A DNA stretch of 51,990 bases, from assembly GCA_015523195.1 (NCBI GenBank), contig WAKU01000046.1:1-51990 (forward strand), in the 5' to 3' direction. Below the pieces are notes generated by a model, which worked only from the letters and a program-made list of their open reading frames with translations, made no database searches and had not been told where the DNA came from. The stretch is from Thermococcus sp. GTDB taxonomy: Archaea > Methanobacteriota_B > Thermococci > Thermococcales > Thermococcaceae. Positions 25,699-33,844 of this stretch are shown piece by piece. Position 1 is the stretch's first letter. Each line of letters starts with the position of its first letter. A program made the translations under genes and the position numbers.

Positions 25699-27311
25699 AC
25701 CTCCTCACCCGTTCTCTCGATGACCAGAAAACCGGCCATACTCACGAGCATCAAAACGACCGCCATCGCCGATGCCGGCCCGAACTGCCTTGAGCCGAGG
25801 TAGCGGTAGATCGCTATGGTCACCGTGGTGTACTCCGGCCGGTAGATCATGTACGTTGCACCGAGCTCGGCGACGCTCATGGCAAAGGAGAAAACGGCGC
25901 CGACTACGATGCCACCGAAGGCCAAGGGCAGCTCGACTTTAAGAAACGCCAAGAGGTCGCTGGCCCCGAGGCTCATCGCCGCCTCCCTCAAACTGGGCCT
26001 CACCTTCTTCAGCGCCGCCGAGACGGCGCGGAGGGCGAAGGGATAAGCTATGGTGGTGTGGGCGGCTATTATGAGGAAGGGACTTCCGAGGAGGAGAAGG
26101 GGCGGCCTGTGGAAGGCCTTGATATAGCCGAGGCCGATGATTATGGCCGAGGAGCCGAGGGGAAGGGTCGCGAGCACGTCGAAGACGATCTTGCCAGGTA
26201 GATCCCACCTCTTGGAGGCGTAGGACATCGTCAGGGCTATCAGGGTGGCTAAGAGGACGGTGGAGAAGCCGAAGACGAAAGTCCAGATGACGGCGTGTAA
26301 ACTGTCCGAGCCGAATATCGGGTTGTATGAGCTCTCAAAGAGGTGGCGGTACCATTTTAGGGTAAAACGGCCCCCGGCAGTGAAAGAATCGTAAACGACC
26401 GCGAGGAGTGGGGCCAAGATAAAGAGGAATACGATGAGCGAGTAGAAGGCCATGGCGGCGCCCTTAAGGCCCCTGAAGTCCGAGAGGGTGAGCTTCCTCG
26501 GCCGCTGAAGAACCCTCTGCTCCTCCGCTTTGGAGTATGCATCGAGGCTCTTGAGGTAGAGGTACATAAAGGTGAAGCTCAGGCCCATCTGAAGAACCGC
26601 CAAAGCCGCCCCCGTCCTGAAGTCGAGCAGGGTCATTATAGACGTGAAGATGGCCACCTCTATCGTCCCGTACCTGTAGCCGCCGAGGATGAGGGGGATG
26701 GCGAAGCTGAGGAAGGAGAAGATGAAGGTGAGCATGGAGGAAGCGAAGATAGCCGGGTAGAGCATGGGGAGGGTGACCCTGCGGAAGAGGGTAAAGCCCC
26801 TCGCCCCGAGGCTTTCGGCTGCTTCTTCATAGTGGGGGTTTATCCTCGCCCAGAGCGAAGACACCATCCTGACGACGACCGGGAAGTTGTAGAAGGCGTG
26901 GGCAAGGAGTATGGCCTTCCACGAGTAGAGTACTCCGAGGTCGCGGCCGAGGAGGGAGGTTATGAAGCCGCTCCGCCCGAAGAGGAGGATGAAGCCGAGG
27001 GCGACCATTATGCTGGGCATGACGAAGGGAACCGTTAGGAGGGCCTTGAGGAAGCGCTTTCCCGGGAAGTCATACTTGGCGAAGAGATAGGCCCCGGGAA
27101 GGCCGAGGAGCAGCGTTAAGACCGTCGAGCCAATGGCCTGCTCGATCGTGAAGAGGATAACGTGGCGGTAGTAGGAATTGGCCAAAACCGAGGAGAGGGA
27201 GCTCCACGAGAGGCCTTCGAGGAGTATCAAGGCTATCGGGTAGTAGAAGAAGAGGACGAGAAAAAGAAGGGATGGAAGCAGCAGGAGAACCCAGAAGCGC
27301 CTGACGACCAT
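25692..27311 (-). CDS. thiP: ABC importer permease with two fused membrane domains, thiamine type
   Basis: The 539-residue protein is a tandem duplication of the binding-protein-dependent permease domain, about 12 helices. Each half has an EAA loop: [21 protein letters not shown] in the first and [21 protein letters not shown] in the second. E. coli ThiP has the same two-domain form. The ATG at 27311 is preceded by GGAGTGAGGGC; the open frame continues upstream but only as antisense-like sequence within the HAD gene. Spacing to the HAD gene is 5 bp. Confidence 0.87.
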   Translation of the reverse strand: MVVRRFWVLLLLPSLLFLVLFFYYPIALILLEGLSWSSLSSVLANSYYRHVILFTIEQAIGSTVLTLLLGLPGAYLFAKYDFPGKRFLKALLTVPFVMPSIMVALGFILLFGRSGFITSLLGRDLGVLYSWKAILLAHAFYNFPVVVRMVSSLWARINPHYEEAAESLGARGFTLFRRVTLPMLYPAIFASSMLTFIFSFLSFAIPLILGGYRYGTIEVAIFTSIMTLLDFRTGAALAVLQMGLSFTFMYLYLKSLDAYSKAEEQRVLQRPRKLTLSDFRGLKGAAMAFYSLIVFLFILAPLLAVVYDSFTAGGRFTLKWYRHLFESSYNPIFGSDSLHAVIWTFVFGFSTVLLATLIALTMSYASKRWDLPGKIVFDVLATLPLGSSAIIIGLGYIKAFHRPPLLLLGSPFLIIAAHTTIAYPFALRAVSAALKKVRPSLREAAMSLGASDLLAFLKVELPLAFGGIVVGAVFSFAMSVAELGATYMIYRPEYTTVTIAIYRYLGSRQFGPASAMAVVLMLVSMAGFLVIERTGEEVW

Positions 27312-27316
27312 TGCCC

Positions 27317-27997
27317 TCACTCCAGGCCCTTCTCCTGCCGCACCCTCTCTATCACGTCGAAGATGCTCCAGAGATCCCGGATGACGTGGAGGTGGGGGAT
27401 CAGGGCTAACTTTTCCCTGTTCTTTTCCACGAACCTCGCGGTGAAGGGGAAGTAGTACCAGACGTACTCCGTGTTCCCGTCGCCATGCCCAATGAAGCGC
27501 CAGGGCTTGTCGTCCACCCAAATGAAGGTCTCGTCGCCGTACCTCTCGCGAACCAGCTTAAATGCATCCTCAATCGTCATCCCCCTGCCGAAGACCACGA
27601 CGTCGTCGAAGAGGTCGTAGAGGCCGGCCATCTTCATTCTCCGCGCCTTCATTCCGTCTATGAAGTCCTCGGCGGAGAAGGATATGACGGTGTGGCCGGC
27701 TTCCCTGAGCCTCCTGAGAACCTCGGGTGCATCGTCCAAGGGCTCCGTTAGCCTGGCCCTCTCCTCGAACCAGGTTTCAAAGAACTTCGTCCTCAGAAAG
27801 AAGGGCGGTCTCGACTTCTTCCCGTGTTTTCCAAAGGCAGGCCTCTCGAACTGGAGCTCAAGCTTTGAGAGGAGCTTCGCCCAGAGCCTCTTTCCCGGGA
27901 GCCAGCGGCAGCGCTTTTCGAGGGCCCTCCTGAAGGCCTCCTCGATCACGGTGTAGCTGTCAACAACGGTCCCGTCGAAGTCAAAGGCCACTATCAT
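27317..27997 (-). CDS. HAD-superfamily phosphatase in the thiamine-transporter operon
   Basis: The 226-residue protein opens with FDFDGTVVDS (D6 nucleophile, D8 acid). It has a helical cap up to about residue 85, SFSAEDF as motif II, and FIWVDDKPWRFIG as a motif IV with VDD where GD is usual. Its start overlaps the DOMON gene's stop by one base and thiP follows after 5 bp. One reading is a phosphatase that dephosphorylates thiamine phosphates or another salvage intermediate; this is inference from the operon only. Confidence 0.82.
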   Translation of the reverse strand: MIVAFDFDGTVVDSYTVIEEAFRRALEKRCRWLPGKRLWAKLLSKLELQFERPAFGKHGKKSRPPFFLRTKFFETWFEERARLTEPLDDAPEVLRRLREAGHTVISFSAEDFIDGMKARRMKMAGLYDLFDDVVVFGRGMTIEDAFKLVRERYGDETFIWVDDKPWRFIGHGDGNTEYVWYYFPFTARFVEKNREKLALIPHLHVIRDLWSIFDVIERVRQEKGLE

Positions 27998-28662
27998 CAG
28001 CCCACCTCCGCGTAGAAGCTTCCGGCTTTAACGTGCATCGACAGAAAGTCATCCTCAAGTGCGTAGGCCCAGATGACCCTGAACTTCCCAACGGACGGTA
28101 TCTTGAAGTCGTATCTGTCCCCTGTGTCGAGCTTCCTCGAAAACTCCACAACGGTGTAGTCCGGCCCCTCGGACCCCCCATAACTCAGCACGTCGTCGGT
28201 TCCTCCGTATATCCCATCGGGATTGTGGGGGCCGGAGAAGCCAGTTGAGTATTCGTCGCTTACCGCGACGGTTCCATTGGGGAGGACGTAAGCTATAACG
28301 ATGTCCGCTCCCTTCATTCCCTTTGTCCCCCCGAAACCAACGGCCAGCCAGCCCCTCGTGGGCGCCCTCACGCCCACCATTAGCGTGCCGTTCTCGGCCC
28401 TGAGGTAGAGCTCGAAGTCTCCATCCTTATAAGCCCTCTGATACTCGCCCTCCTCTATCACACCGTCTGGCTTCCAGGGCACGACCTCCCTATGGGTAGA
28501 GCTCGGGGAGGGTTTTGAGGTTGTGGGTGACTGAGGACTGCTCTCTGGAGGAGAGGGAGAGATCTCCTTTGAGGGGGAGCCCTTAGGATGGCCGGTTCCC
28601 AAGACCATTACGACTGCGATGATCAGCACCGCCAGCACGAACAGGGTCTTCTTCCACATCAT
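27997..28662 (-). CDS. Secreted DOMON-domain protein
   Basis: A signal anchor (1-23) is followed by a Ser/Pro/Thr-rich linker (about 28-60), then a DOMON domain (about 70-221): DFELYLRAENGTLMVGVRAPTRGWLAVGFGG, then MKGADIVIAYVLPNGTVAVSDEYS. DOMON domains bind heme or sugars outside the cell. A conserved-looking methionine (in KGMKGAD) and a histidine near the C-terminus (SMHVKAG) are possible heme ligands. It is the first gene of the HAD-thiP-thiQ operon, an unusual pairing. The TATA box at 28681-28693 leaves almost no leader. Confidence 0.75.
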   Translation of the reverse strand: MMWKKTLFVLAVLIIAVVMVLGTGHPKGSPSKEISPSPPESSPQSPTTSKPSPSSTHREVVPWKPDGVIEEGEYQRAYKDGDFELYLRAENGTLMVGVRAPTRGWLAVGFGGTKGMKGADIVIAYVLPNGTVAVSDEYSTGFSGPHNPDGIYGGTDDVLSYGGSEGPDYTVVEFSRKLDTGDRYDFKIPSVGKFRVIWAYALEDDFLSMHVKAGSFYAEVG

Positions 28663-28680
28663 GGGGGGCCTACGCGGGGT

Positions 28681-28693
28681 GCGTTAAAAAAGT
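28681..28693 (-). promoter_or_regulatory. TATA box of the DOMON-HAD-thiP-thiQ operon
   Basis: ACTTTTTTAACGC on the minus strand is centred about 25 bp upstream of the ATG at 28662, so the message is probably leaderless or nearly so. Confidence 0.45.
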
Positions 28694-28700
28694 TGCCGTC

Positions 28701-28775
28701 GCCGCCCAGTGGAAGCCCACCCTTAGGATTGCACAACAGGGGCGGCCAGCGGGAGAAGCCCCCGCATAGGCGGGA
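28701..28775. other. GC-rich stretch with nested inverted repeats between divergent promoters
   Basis: GCCGCCC (28701-28707) pairs with GGGCGGC (28740-28746). Inside, GTGG pairs with CCAC. Downstream, GCGGG and CCCGC and then CCCGC and GCGGG can form alternative hairpins up to 28774. The stretch lies between the two TATA boxes of the divergent DOMON and asnB units and encodes no protein I can support. It could be a structured RNA or only a GC-rich spacer. Confidence 0.3.
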
Positions 28776-28788
28776 ACTTTTTTATTGC
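28776..28788 (+). promoter_or_regulatory. TATA box of asnB
   Basis: AACTTTTTTATTG predicts a transcript start near 28808, leaving a leader of about 8 nt before the ATG at 28816. A weak GGCGGGAT lies in front of that ATG. Confidence 0.45.
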
Positions 28789-28815
28789 CCTGCTCGGATT
28801 TGGGGCGGGATAGCC

Positions 28816-30273
28816 ATGTGCCTGATAGCCGGGGGCATCAACGGAAAGCTGAGGGAAAAGTTCATCAGGATGATAGAGGCTGGAAAGCACAGGGGGCCGG
28901 ACGGGTTTGGAGTGTGGACCGACGAAGGCTCCATGAAGGGCTCAGACTTCTCAGAGGTAGAATCCATTCCAGAGGGAACCGTGGGGATCCTCCAGTGCCG
29001 GCTCAGGATGACGGGCTCAGAGGACTACATCCAGCCCTTCTTCAACGAGATCGTGCTCGCCCACAACGGTGAGGTCTACAACCACACCCAGCTCAGGGGG
29101 TACCTGATTAGGAGGGGGGCGCACTTCGAGAGCAACGTTGACAGTGAGGTCATACTCAGACTGATAGAGCTGCTTCTTGAGGATGGCCTGAGGCCGGAGG
29201 AGGCAGTCAGAAGGGCCATGCTCATGATAGAGGGTGACTACGCCGTGGCCTTCTTTTACCGCGGCAAGATATACCTCTTCAGGGACCCCCTCGGGATAAG
29301 ACCCCTTTACTACTCCAAAAACGGCTTCTTCGGCAGCGAGAGGAAGGTGCTCTGGGCTATCGGGGAGGAGGCAATCCCGGTGAGGCAGGGAGAGCTGGTT
29401 GAACTGTCCGAAGGGAGCACCGTTAGAAAGAGACTCTTAAGCCCCCTCGAACTTACACGGGGGAAGGTTGGGAAGCTCAATGAAGAGACAGCTGTGAAAG
29501 CGATTGAAAGCGCTCTCCGCTACTCAGTCCGCCTCCGGGTCGGTCGGAAGACGGGCGTTCTCTTCTCAGGGGGGCTTGACAGCTCGCTGCTCGCCCTAAC
29601 CGCCTCGAAGTACTCCGATGTAGTCCTCTACACAGCAGGCGTTGAGGGGAGCCCCGACCTTGAGTGGGCGAGGAGGGCGGCCGAGGGTTTGGGGCTCGAA
29701 CTCAGGGAGTCCGTCTTTGGCAGGGAGGAGGTTGAGAAAGAACTGGGGAGGATAGCCTTCGCAATAGAGGAGCCGAACCCGATGAACCTCGCGATAGCGA
29801 TCCCCATCTACTTCGCCTCAAAGGCGGCCCGTAGGGACGGCATCAGGATCCTCCTGAGCGGGCAGGGGGCCGATGAACTGTTCGGAGGTTACGCGAAGTA
29901 CGTCGAGAGGCCGGAGCTCATGGAGCGCGATCTCCTGGAGATCGGGGAGAGGAACCTCGCAAGGGACGATAAGGTCATCATGGCAAACGGCATTGAGGGC
30001 AGGTTCCCGTTCCTCGCCCTCCCCCTTGTCCAAGCAGCCCTCAGAACACCGCTCGACCTCAAAATACGCAAAGGGGAGAGGAAGTACGTACTCAGGAGGG
30101 CCGCCTTGAGGATGGGGCTGCCAAGGGAGCTGGTTGAGAGACCAAAGAAGGCGGCCCAGTACGGAAGCGGTGCACAGAGGATACTTGAAAAGATTGCCAA
30201 GGGGAGGGGAACCACCTTGAGGGGCCTTGCAGAGTCCCTCTTTGTTGAGGTTTTCAGTAGGAGCTCGGTGTGA
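28816..30273 (+). CDS. asnB: Glutamine-hydrolysing asparagine synthase
   Basis: AsnB makes asparagine from aspartate, glutamine and ATP. The N-terminal class II amidotransferase has the catalytic C2 (MCLIAGG), KHRGPDG (24-30) and AHNGEVYN (82-89). The synthetase half has the PP-loop SGGLDSS (251-257) and LLSGQGADELFGGY. The 485-residue length is short relative to E. coli AsnB but normal for archaea. The start is fixed by C2, which must follow the initiator methionine. Its 3' end overlaps the convergent TPR-like gene by 20 bp. Confidence 0.92.
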   Translation: MCLIAGGINGKLREKFIRMIEAGKHRGPDGFGVWTDEGSMKGSDFSEVESIPEGTVGILQCRLRMTGSEDYIQPFFNEIVLAHNGEVYNHTQLRGYLIRRGAHFESNVDSEVILRLIELLLEDGLRPEEAVRRAMLMIEGDYAVAFFYRGKIYLFRDPLGIRPLYYSKNGFFGSERKVLWAIGEEAIPVRQGELVELSEGSTVRKRLLSPLELTRGKVGKLNEETAVKAIESALRYSVRLRVGRKTGVLFSGGLDSSLLALTASKYSDVVLYTAGVEGSPDLEWARRAAEGLGLELRESVFGREEVEKELGRIAFAIEEPNPMNLAIAIPIYFASKAARRDGIRILLSGQGADELFGGYAKYVERPELMERDLLEIGERNLARDDKVIMANGIEGRFPFLALPLVQAALRTPLDLKIRKGERKYVLRRAALRMGLPRELVERPKKAAQYGSGAQRILEKIAKGRGTTLRGLAESLFVEVFSRSSV

Positions 30274-31444
30274 TCCCCTCTGCCTCATGGAGGAGTCTAA
30301 CCGTTTCTTCGAGTTCAGGAACCCTGGAGAGATAGGCCTCGGCCAGCTCCACAGCCCTGGCCGGGTTTCCCCTCTCTATGTAGTACTCCATGTCACCGAC
30401 GAGCGACAGGACGGCCGCACTCCTGCCTTCGGCGGCGTGAACCTTGAGCACAGCCGCGCGCATCACGGCCCTCTTTTCGAGGTTCTCAGAGATGTTCAAG
30501 GCCTCGCGGTAGACTTTGAAGGAGTCCCTGGCCTTTCCAACGGCGAAGAGGGACATGGCAAGCTCAAGAAGCTTCCTTGATACGCCAGCGATATCGTTCA
30601 TCTTCTGGTGGGTTCCAACGACCTGGTAGAGGATCCTAACGTTGTTGAGACCTATCAGCTTGGCCCGTTTGGAGTTGCCGGCGAGGAGGTAGGCGTACTG
30701 AGCCTTCAGGAGGTAGGAGGTGGTACCGTCCAGGTCGCCCTCGGAGTAGGAGAGCTTGCTCGCCCTCTCGTAGTTCCTCGCAGCTGTCTCCATCATCTCA
30801 GTGAAGTGCGTGCCGTAGCCGAAGAGCTCAAGGACGTAGAATGAGAGCTTGTAGAAGGCATTCCCAGCACCGGCGCTGTCATCAGACGCAACCTTCTCCT
30901 CGGTTATCTTACCGAAAGTCGTCACGATGGCATCGGCTATGCGCCTGACGCTCTCCCCATCGTTCAGAATCTTGTAGTAGCGGAAGGCATCTTCGTAGGC
31001 CATTATGGCTTTTTCCAGCTCCCCGCTCTCCTCGTAGCCCTTGGCGAGGTCTTCGTACATCTCGGCGAAGTACTTGGCGTATTTCTTGAGGTTCGCCTCA
31101 TCCCCCAAGGAAGCGAAGACCGATAACGCCCGGGAGCAGAAGTCGTTGAGCCTTCTGACGTCTATCTCGAAGCCTCCGAGCTCCTGGTCTATGAGCTTTA
31201 TGTAGAGGGAGGCGCTCTTTAGGAGGGGCTTCCTGGCGGTTTCGGGTTTCTTTAACCTATCAAGGAAGAAGTAACCGAGGTAGAAGTAGAGCCTGGCGGC
31301 GTCTTCAAGCTTTCTCTCATCCTCGTACTTCTTCGCGGCGCGGAGAATGAGCTTAAGACCCTCTTTAAGCTCGCCCTCCTCCACTTTTTTAAAACCGAGC
31401 TGCTCAAGATCCTCCGGGGACGCTATCTCCGGGAGCATCGCCAA
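30254..31444 (-). CDS. TPR-like alpha-helical repeat protein
   Basis: About 396 residues consist of paired helices. Several show tetratricopeptide-like periodicity: KLEDAARLYFYLGYFFLDRL, YEESGELEKAIMAYEDAFRYY, ARDSFKVYREALNI and RGNPARAVELAEAYLSRVP. No catalytic motif, signal peptide or membrane segment is visible, so it is probably a cytoplasmic scaffold. The TTG at 31444 or the ATG at 31438 are both possible (GGGGTGA upstream). A TATA box at 31491-31503 excludes the longer frame. Partner unknown. Confidence 0.75.
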   Translation of the reverse strand: MAMLPEIASPEDLEQLGFKKVEEGELKEGLKLILRAAKKYEDERKLEDAARLYFYLGYFFLDRLKKPETARKPLLKSASLYIKLIDQELGGFEIDVRRLNDFCSRALSVFASLGDEANLKKYAKYFAEMYEDLAKGYEESGELEKAIMAYEDAFRYYKILNDGESVRRIADAIVTTFGKITEEKVASDDSAGAGNAFYKLSFYVLELFGYGTHFTEMMETAARNYERASKLSYSEGDLDGTTSYLLKAQYAYLLAGNSKRAKLIGLNNVRILYQVVGTHQKMNDIAGVSRKLLELAMSLFAVGKARDSFKVYREALNISENLEKRAVMRAAVLKVHAAEGRSAAVLSLVGDMEYYIERGNPARAVELAEAYLSRVPELEETVRLLHEAEGITPSSY

Positions 31445-31490
31445 TCTTCTCACCCCGATGATTTTAAACCTTGATAAGAGTACTCCCGAA

Positions 31491-31503
31491 CCGTATTTAA
31501 GTT
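31491..31503 (-). promoter_or_regulatory. TATA box of the TPR-like gene
   Basis: AACTTAAATACGG on the minus strand predicts transcription from about 31470. It places the gene's start near 31444-31438 and separates the gene from the upstream Sua5 gene, which ends at 31512. Confidence 0.5.
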
Positions 31504-31511
31504 TATCCAAA

Positions 31512-32534
31512 CTAAGCCTTCAGCACGGTGTAGCCTGCGGCCTTTCTGAGGCGGTTCATAACGGCCATTCCAAGTCCCTTCTCCTCAACTCCCTCGACAA
31601 CGATGACGTCAACGCCGCGCCTGTCCAGCTCCCTCAAGCCCCTGAAAACGTTCCTGGCCACCTCTTCGATTGACGAGCCGAGGTAGAAGAAGGCATCGGC
31701 CCGGTGCATCTCCATTGCCATTACACCTACCTTAAGCCCCTTCTTCCTGAGCTCATCCACGAGTTCATCGATCCTCGCGGTTACCTTTTCCCTATCACCC
31801 TCAACCAGGATCACCCGGGCTCTGGGCGAGTAGTGCCTGTACTTCATCCCAGGCGACTTGGCAACGTCCACAAGCTGTCCCCTAACGGCAGGGTGAACTT
31901 CGACGGGCCCCACCACCCTCTCAACCTCCTCCAGGGGCAGGCCCCCCGGCCTCAGGAGAACTGGTCTCTCACCTGTCAGGTCTAAGACCGTTGACTCGAC
32001 GCCGATTGGCGTTGGGCCGCCGTCCACTATGCACTCTATCCTGCCGTAGAAGTCCTCCACAACGTGGCCTGCATCCGTGGGGCTCGGCCTACCACTTATG
32101 TTCGCCGATGGGGCCGCCACCGGTCTTTCGGCAAGCTCAATGAGCCGGAGGGCAACGGGATGGGCGGGCATCCTCACGGCAACGGTGTCTAAGCCGCCCC
32201 TCGTCACCGCAGGCACCCTGTCCTCCGCCGGCAGGACGAGAGTCAGGGGGCCGGGCCAGAACCTCCTCGCCAAGGTGAGCGCGGTCTCCGGAACCCTCCT
32301 CGCCAGCTTCCCAAGCCACTCCATGTCCGCTATGTGGACTATCAGCGGGTTGTCCGCTGGTCTTCCCTTGACCTCAAAGATCCTCCTAACGGCCCCCGCG
32401 TTCAGGGCATCGGCGCCGAGGCCGTAGACTGTCTCCGTGGGAAAAGCCACGAGCCTGCCCTCCCTCAGGAGTCTCGCTGCTACCATGAGCTTTCTCTCAT
32501 CAACGCCTTTCCTCGCGTTTACTACCACCGTCAT
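31512..32534 (-). CDS. sua5: Threonylcarbamoyl-AMP synthase, Sua5 type
   Basis: Sua5 makes threonylcarbamoyl-AMP for t6A37 of ANN-decoding tRNAs. The YrdC domain (about 10-205) shows FPTETVYGLGADA, KGRPADNPLIVHI, FWPGPLTLVLP and APSANISGRPSPT. A linker containing MKYRHYSPRA (about 229-238) leads to the C-terminal Sua5 domain. At 340 residues it is the long form. Its ATG overlaps the stop of the SecB-like gene (ATGA), so the two are coupled. Confidence 0.93.
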   Translation of the reverse strand: MTVVVNARKGVDERKLMVAARLLREGRLVAFPTETVYGLGADALNAGAVRRIFEVKGRPADNPLIVHIADMEWLGKLARRVPETALTLARRFWPGPLTLVLPAEDRVPAVTRGGLDTVAVRMPAHPVALRLIELAERPVAAPSANISGRPSPTDAGHVVEDFYGRIECIVDGGPTPIGVESTVLDLTGERPVLLRPGGLPLEEVERVVGPVEVHPAVRGQLVDVAKSPGMKYRHYSPRARVILVEGDREKVTARIDELVDELRKKGLKVGVMAMEMHRADAFFYLGSSIEEVARNVFRGLRELDRRGVDVIVVEGVEEKGLGMAVMNRLRKAAGYTVLKA

Positions 32535-32962
32535 CCCGTCTCACCGGGCTTTATCCCAACCATAGGGAGGGGTATGTGGTAGGGCAGCCTCATCTCCTTT
32601 GCTATGACGAAGAGCATTGGACTGAGCTCGGCGGTTATGAAGTTCACGACCTCCGCAAAGACCTCGGGGGGAACCTTTCTCCCCGCGTCCCAGGCATCGA
32701 GGATTCTGTCCACGTCCTCCTTCCTCTGAGGAAGGTACATAACGGCCCCCTCAAGGGTGCCCTCAGCTATATCCGGCCGGTAGTTCACCTCATACTTAAA
32801 GAGAACCTCAACTCCCTGAGTTTTTCCGGCGGGGGTCTGGATCTCACCCAGGCGCATGTCCCTCACCTTGGGAGTCAGATTGACCTCTATCCTTCCCCCC
32901 ATCGGGGGGAGACCCCTCTTCTCGAACTCAACCTTCGTCAGGTTAATACCTATCACAGGCAT
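32531..32962 (-). CDS. SecB-like protein, possible archaeal export/holdase chaperone
   Basis: The 143-residue protein follows the SecB layout: a first strand INLTKVEFEKRG, a second IEVNLTPKVRD, a long pair VEVLFKYEVNYRPDIAEGTLEGAVMYL, then helix and loop NFITAELSPMLFVIAKEMRLPYHIPLPMV. The last block resembles the SecB segment with LFPYARE and its following proline-rich loop. The ATG at 32962 follows GGTGGGAAGG and fits a TATA box at 32992-33003. It is coupled to sua5. Chaperone function is inference from weak similarity; a structure-based search would decide. Confidence 0.5.
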   Translation of the reverse strand: MPVIGINLTKVEFEKRGLPPMGGRIEVNLTPKVRDMRLGEIQTPAGKTQGVEVLFKYEVNYRPDIAEGTLEGAVMYLPQRKEDVDRILDAWDAGRKVPPEVFAEVVNFITAELSPMLFVIAKEMRLPYHIPLPMVGIKPGETG

Positions 32963-32991
32963 CCTTCCCACCAGGGAGAACTCCGCGGCGT

Positions 32992-33020
32992 CTCTTAAAA
33001 AGTTAGGCATGTTTTTAAAA
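32992..33020. promoter_or_regulatory. Divergent TATA boxes of the SecB-like and nucleotidyltransferase genes
   Basis: On the minus strand ACTTTTTAAGAG (32992-33003) points to a start near 32974 for the SecB-like gene. On the plus strand TTTTTAAAA (33012-33020) points to about 33041, which coincides with the ATG pair at 33038/33041, so the nucleotidyltransferase message is probably leaderless. Confidence 0.45.
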
Positions 33021-33037
33021 GTCCTGCTCAATTCGAG

Positions 33038-33745
33038 ATGATGCCGCGGGAAAAGGTCGTTAGGGTATGGGACGAGAGGGAGGTGGTCTACTCCCCAAGG
33101 AGGTGGCGCTACTTCAGGGAGAAGCGAGAGAAGGCCCTAAAAATAATGGAACGCCTTTCCCAGTTCGAGCCACAGCTCTACGGTAGCGTTGCCAGGGGAG
33201 ACGTGAGAAGGGACAGCGACGTTGACGTTTTCATCCCGATAAGGGTTCCGAGCTACCTCATCGAGCTCGCCCTTGAGGGCCTCGTGAGGAGGAGAAGGAT
33301 TGTTATGGCAACGCCCTGGCACCTCACAAAGGGTGTAATAGAGATAGACGAGGAAACTACCGTTACCTTCCCGCTGATCGAGCCCACAGACAGGGAGCTT
33401 GAGTTCTACCGCTGGGGAGGGGCGATTGATTTGGCAGGGGTCAAGAAGGGGGAGCGCGTTCCAGGGGTGAACAAAAAGCTCGTCCTCATAATCCCAACCG
33501 AGAGAGGGCACATCGAGAGGGAAGTCGTTGGAAGGGAGAGCGAGGTCGCGAGAACCCTTGGGGTGAGCGTTGACATAGTCAGGGAGCGCGTCCACGTCCT
33601 CACGAGGAGGGACAGAATCGGGAGAACAGGGATCTACATCAACGAGGAAGTCCCGGACTGGATGAGCTTTGAGGAGGCCCTCAAGGTCATAGCCGACCGC
33701 GACCCGAACGTGAGGAGGAAGGTGAGGGAGAGCGGTGGAGTCTAA
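33038..33745 (+). CDS. Nucleotidyltransferase-domain protein
   Basis: The 235-residue protein carries the pol-beta/MNT-type motif YGSVARGDVRRDSDVDVFI (about 48-66), with the GS and DxD that hold Mg-NTP. The C-terminal half contains a helix-turn-helix-like stretch EVARTLGVSVDIVRERV (about 169-185) and no antitoxin HEPN partner is adjacent. Family members transfer nucleotides to RNA, proteins or small molecules; the substrate is unknown. The start is at ATG 33038 or 33041; no RBS is visible, in line with a leaderless transcript. Confidence 0.8.
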   Translation: MMPREKVVRVWDEREVVYSPRRWRYFREKREKALKIMERLSQFEPQLYGSVARGDVRRDSDVDVFIPIRVPSYLIELALEGLVRRRRIVMATPWHLTKGVIEIDEETTVTFPLIEPTDRELEFYRWGGAIDLAGVKKGERVPGVNKKLVLIIPTERGHIEREVVGRESEVARTLGVSVDIVRERVHVLTRRDRIGRTGIYINEEVPDWMSFEEALKVIADRDPNVRRKVRESGGV

Positions 33746-33844
33746 AATCTAAGATATGGTGAGCATATTGACCCATTTAAAAAGAAGATAGAAGTTTCTA
33801 AATTTCAGGCTCCGGTTCTTCTGAGTGAATGCTAAAAATGGGAT

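Noticed and set aside
27312..27521. A 70-residue N-terminal extension of the thiP permease
   Set aside because: The extension overlaps the HAD gene in another frame, is arginine/proline-rich and unlike a permease, and the ATG at 27311 has a good RBS.
28588..28815. A 76-residue extension of asnB
   Set aside because: Class II amidotransferases need cysteine right after the initiator methionine, which fixes the start at 28816. The extension also overlaps the DOMON gene.
33746..33844. Possible box C/D guide RNA between the nucleotidyltransferase and serS
   Set aside because: A GTGAG-like and a CTGAG-like string occur, but not the paired RUGAUGA/CUGA boxes at proper spacing. It is the gap between two convergent gene ends and probably holds terminators.
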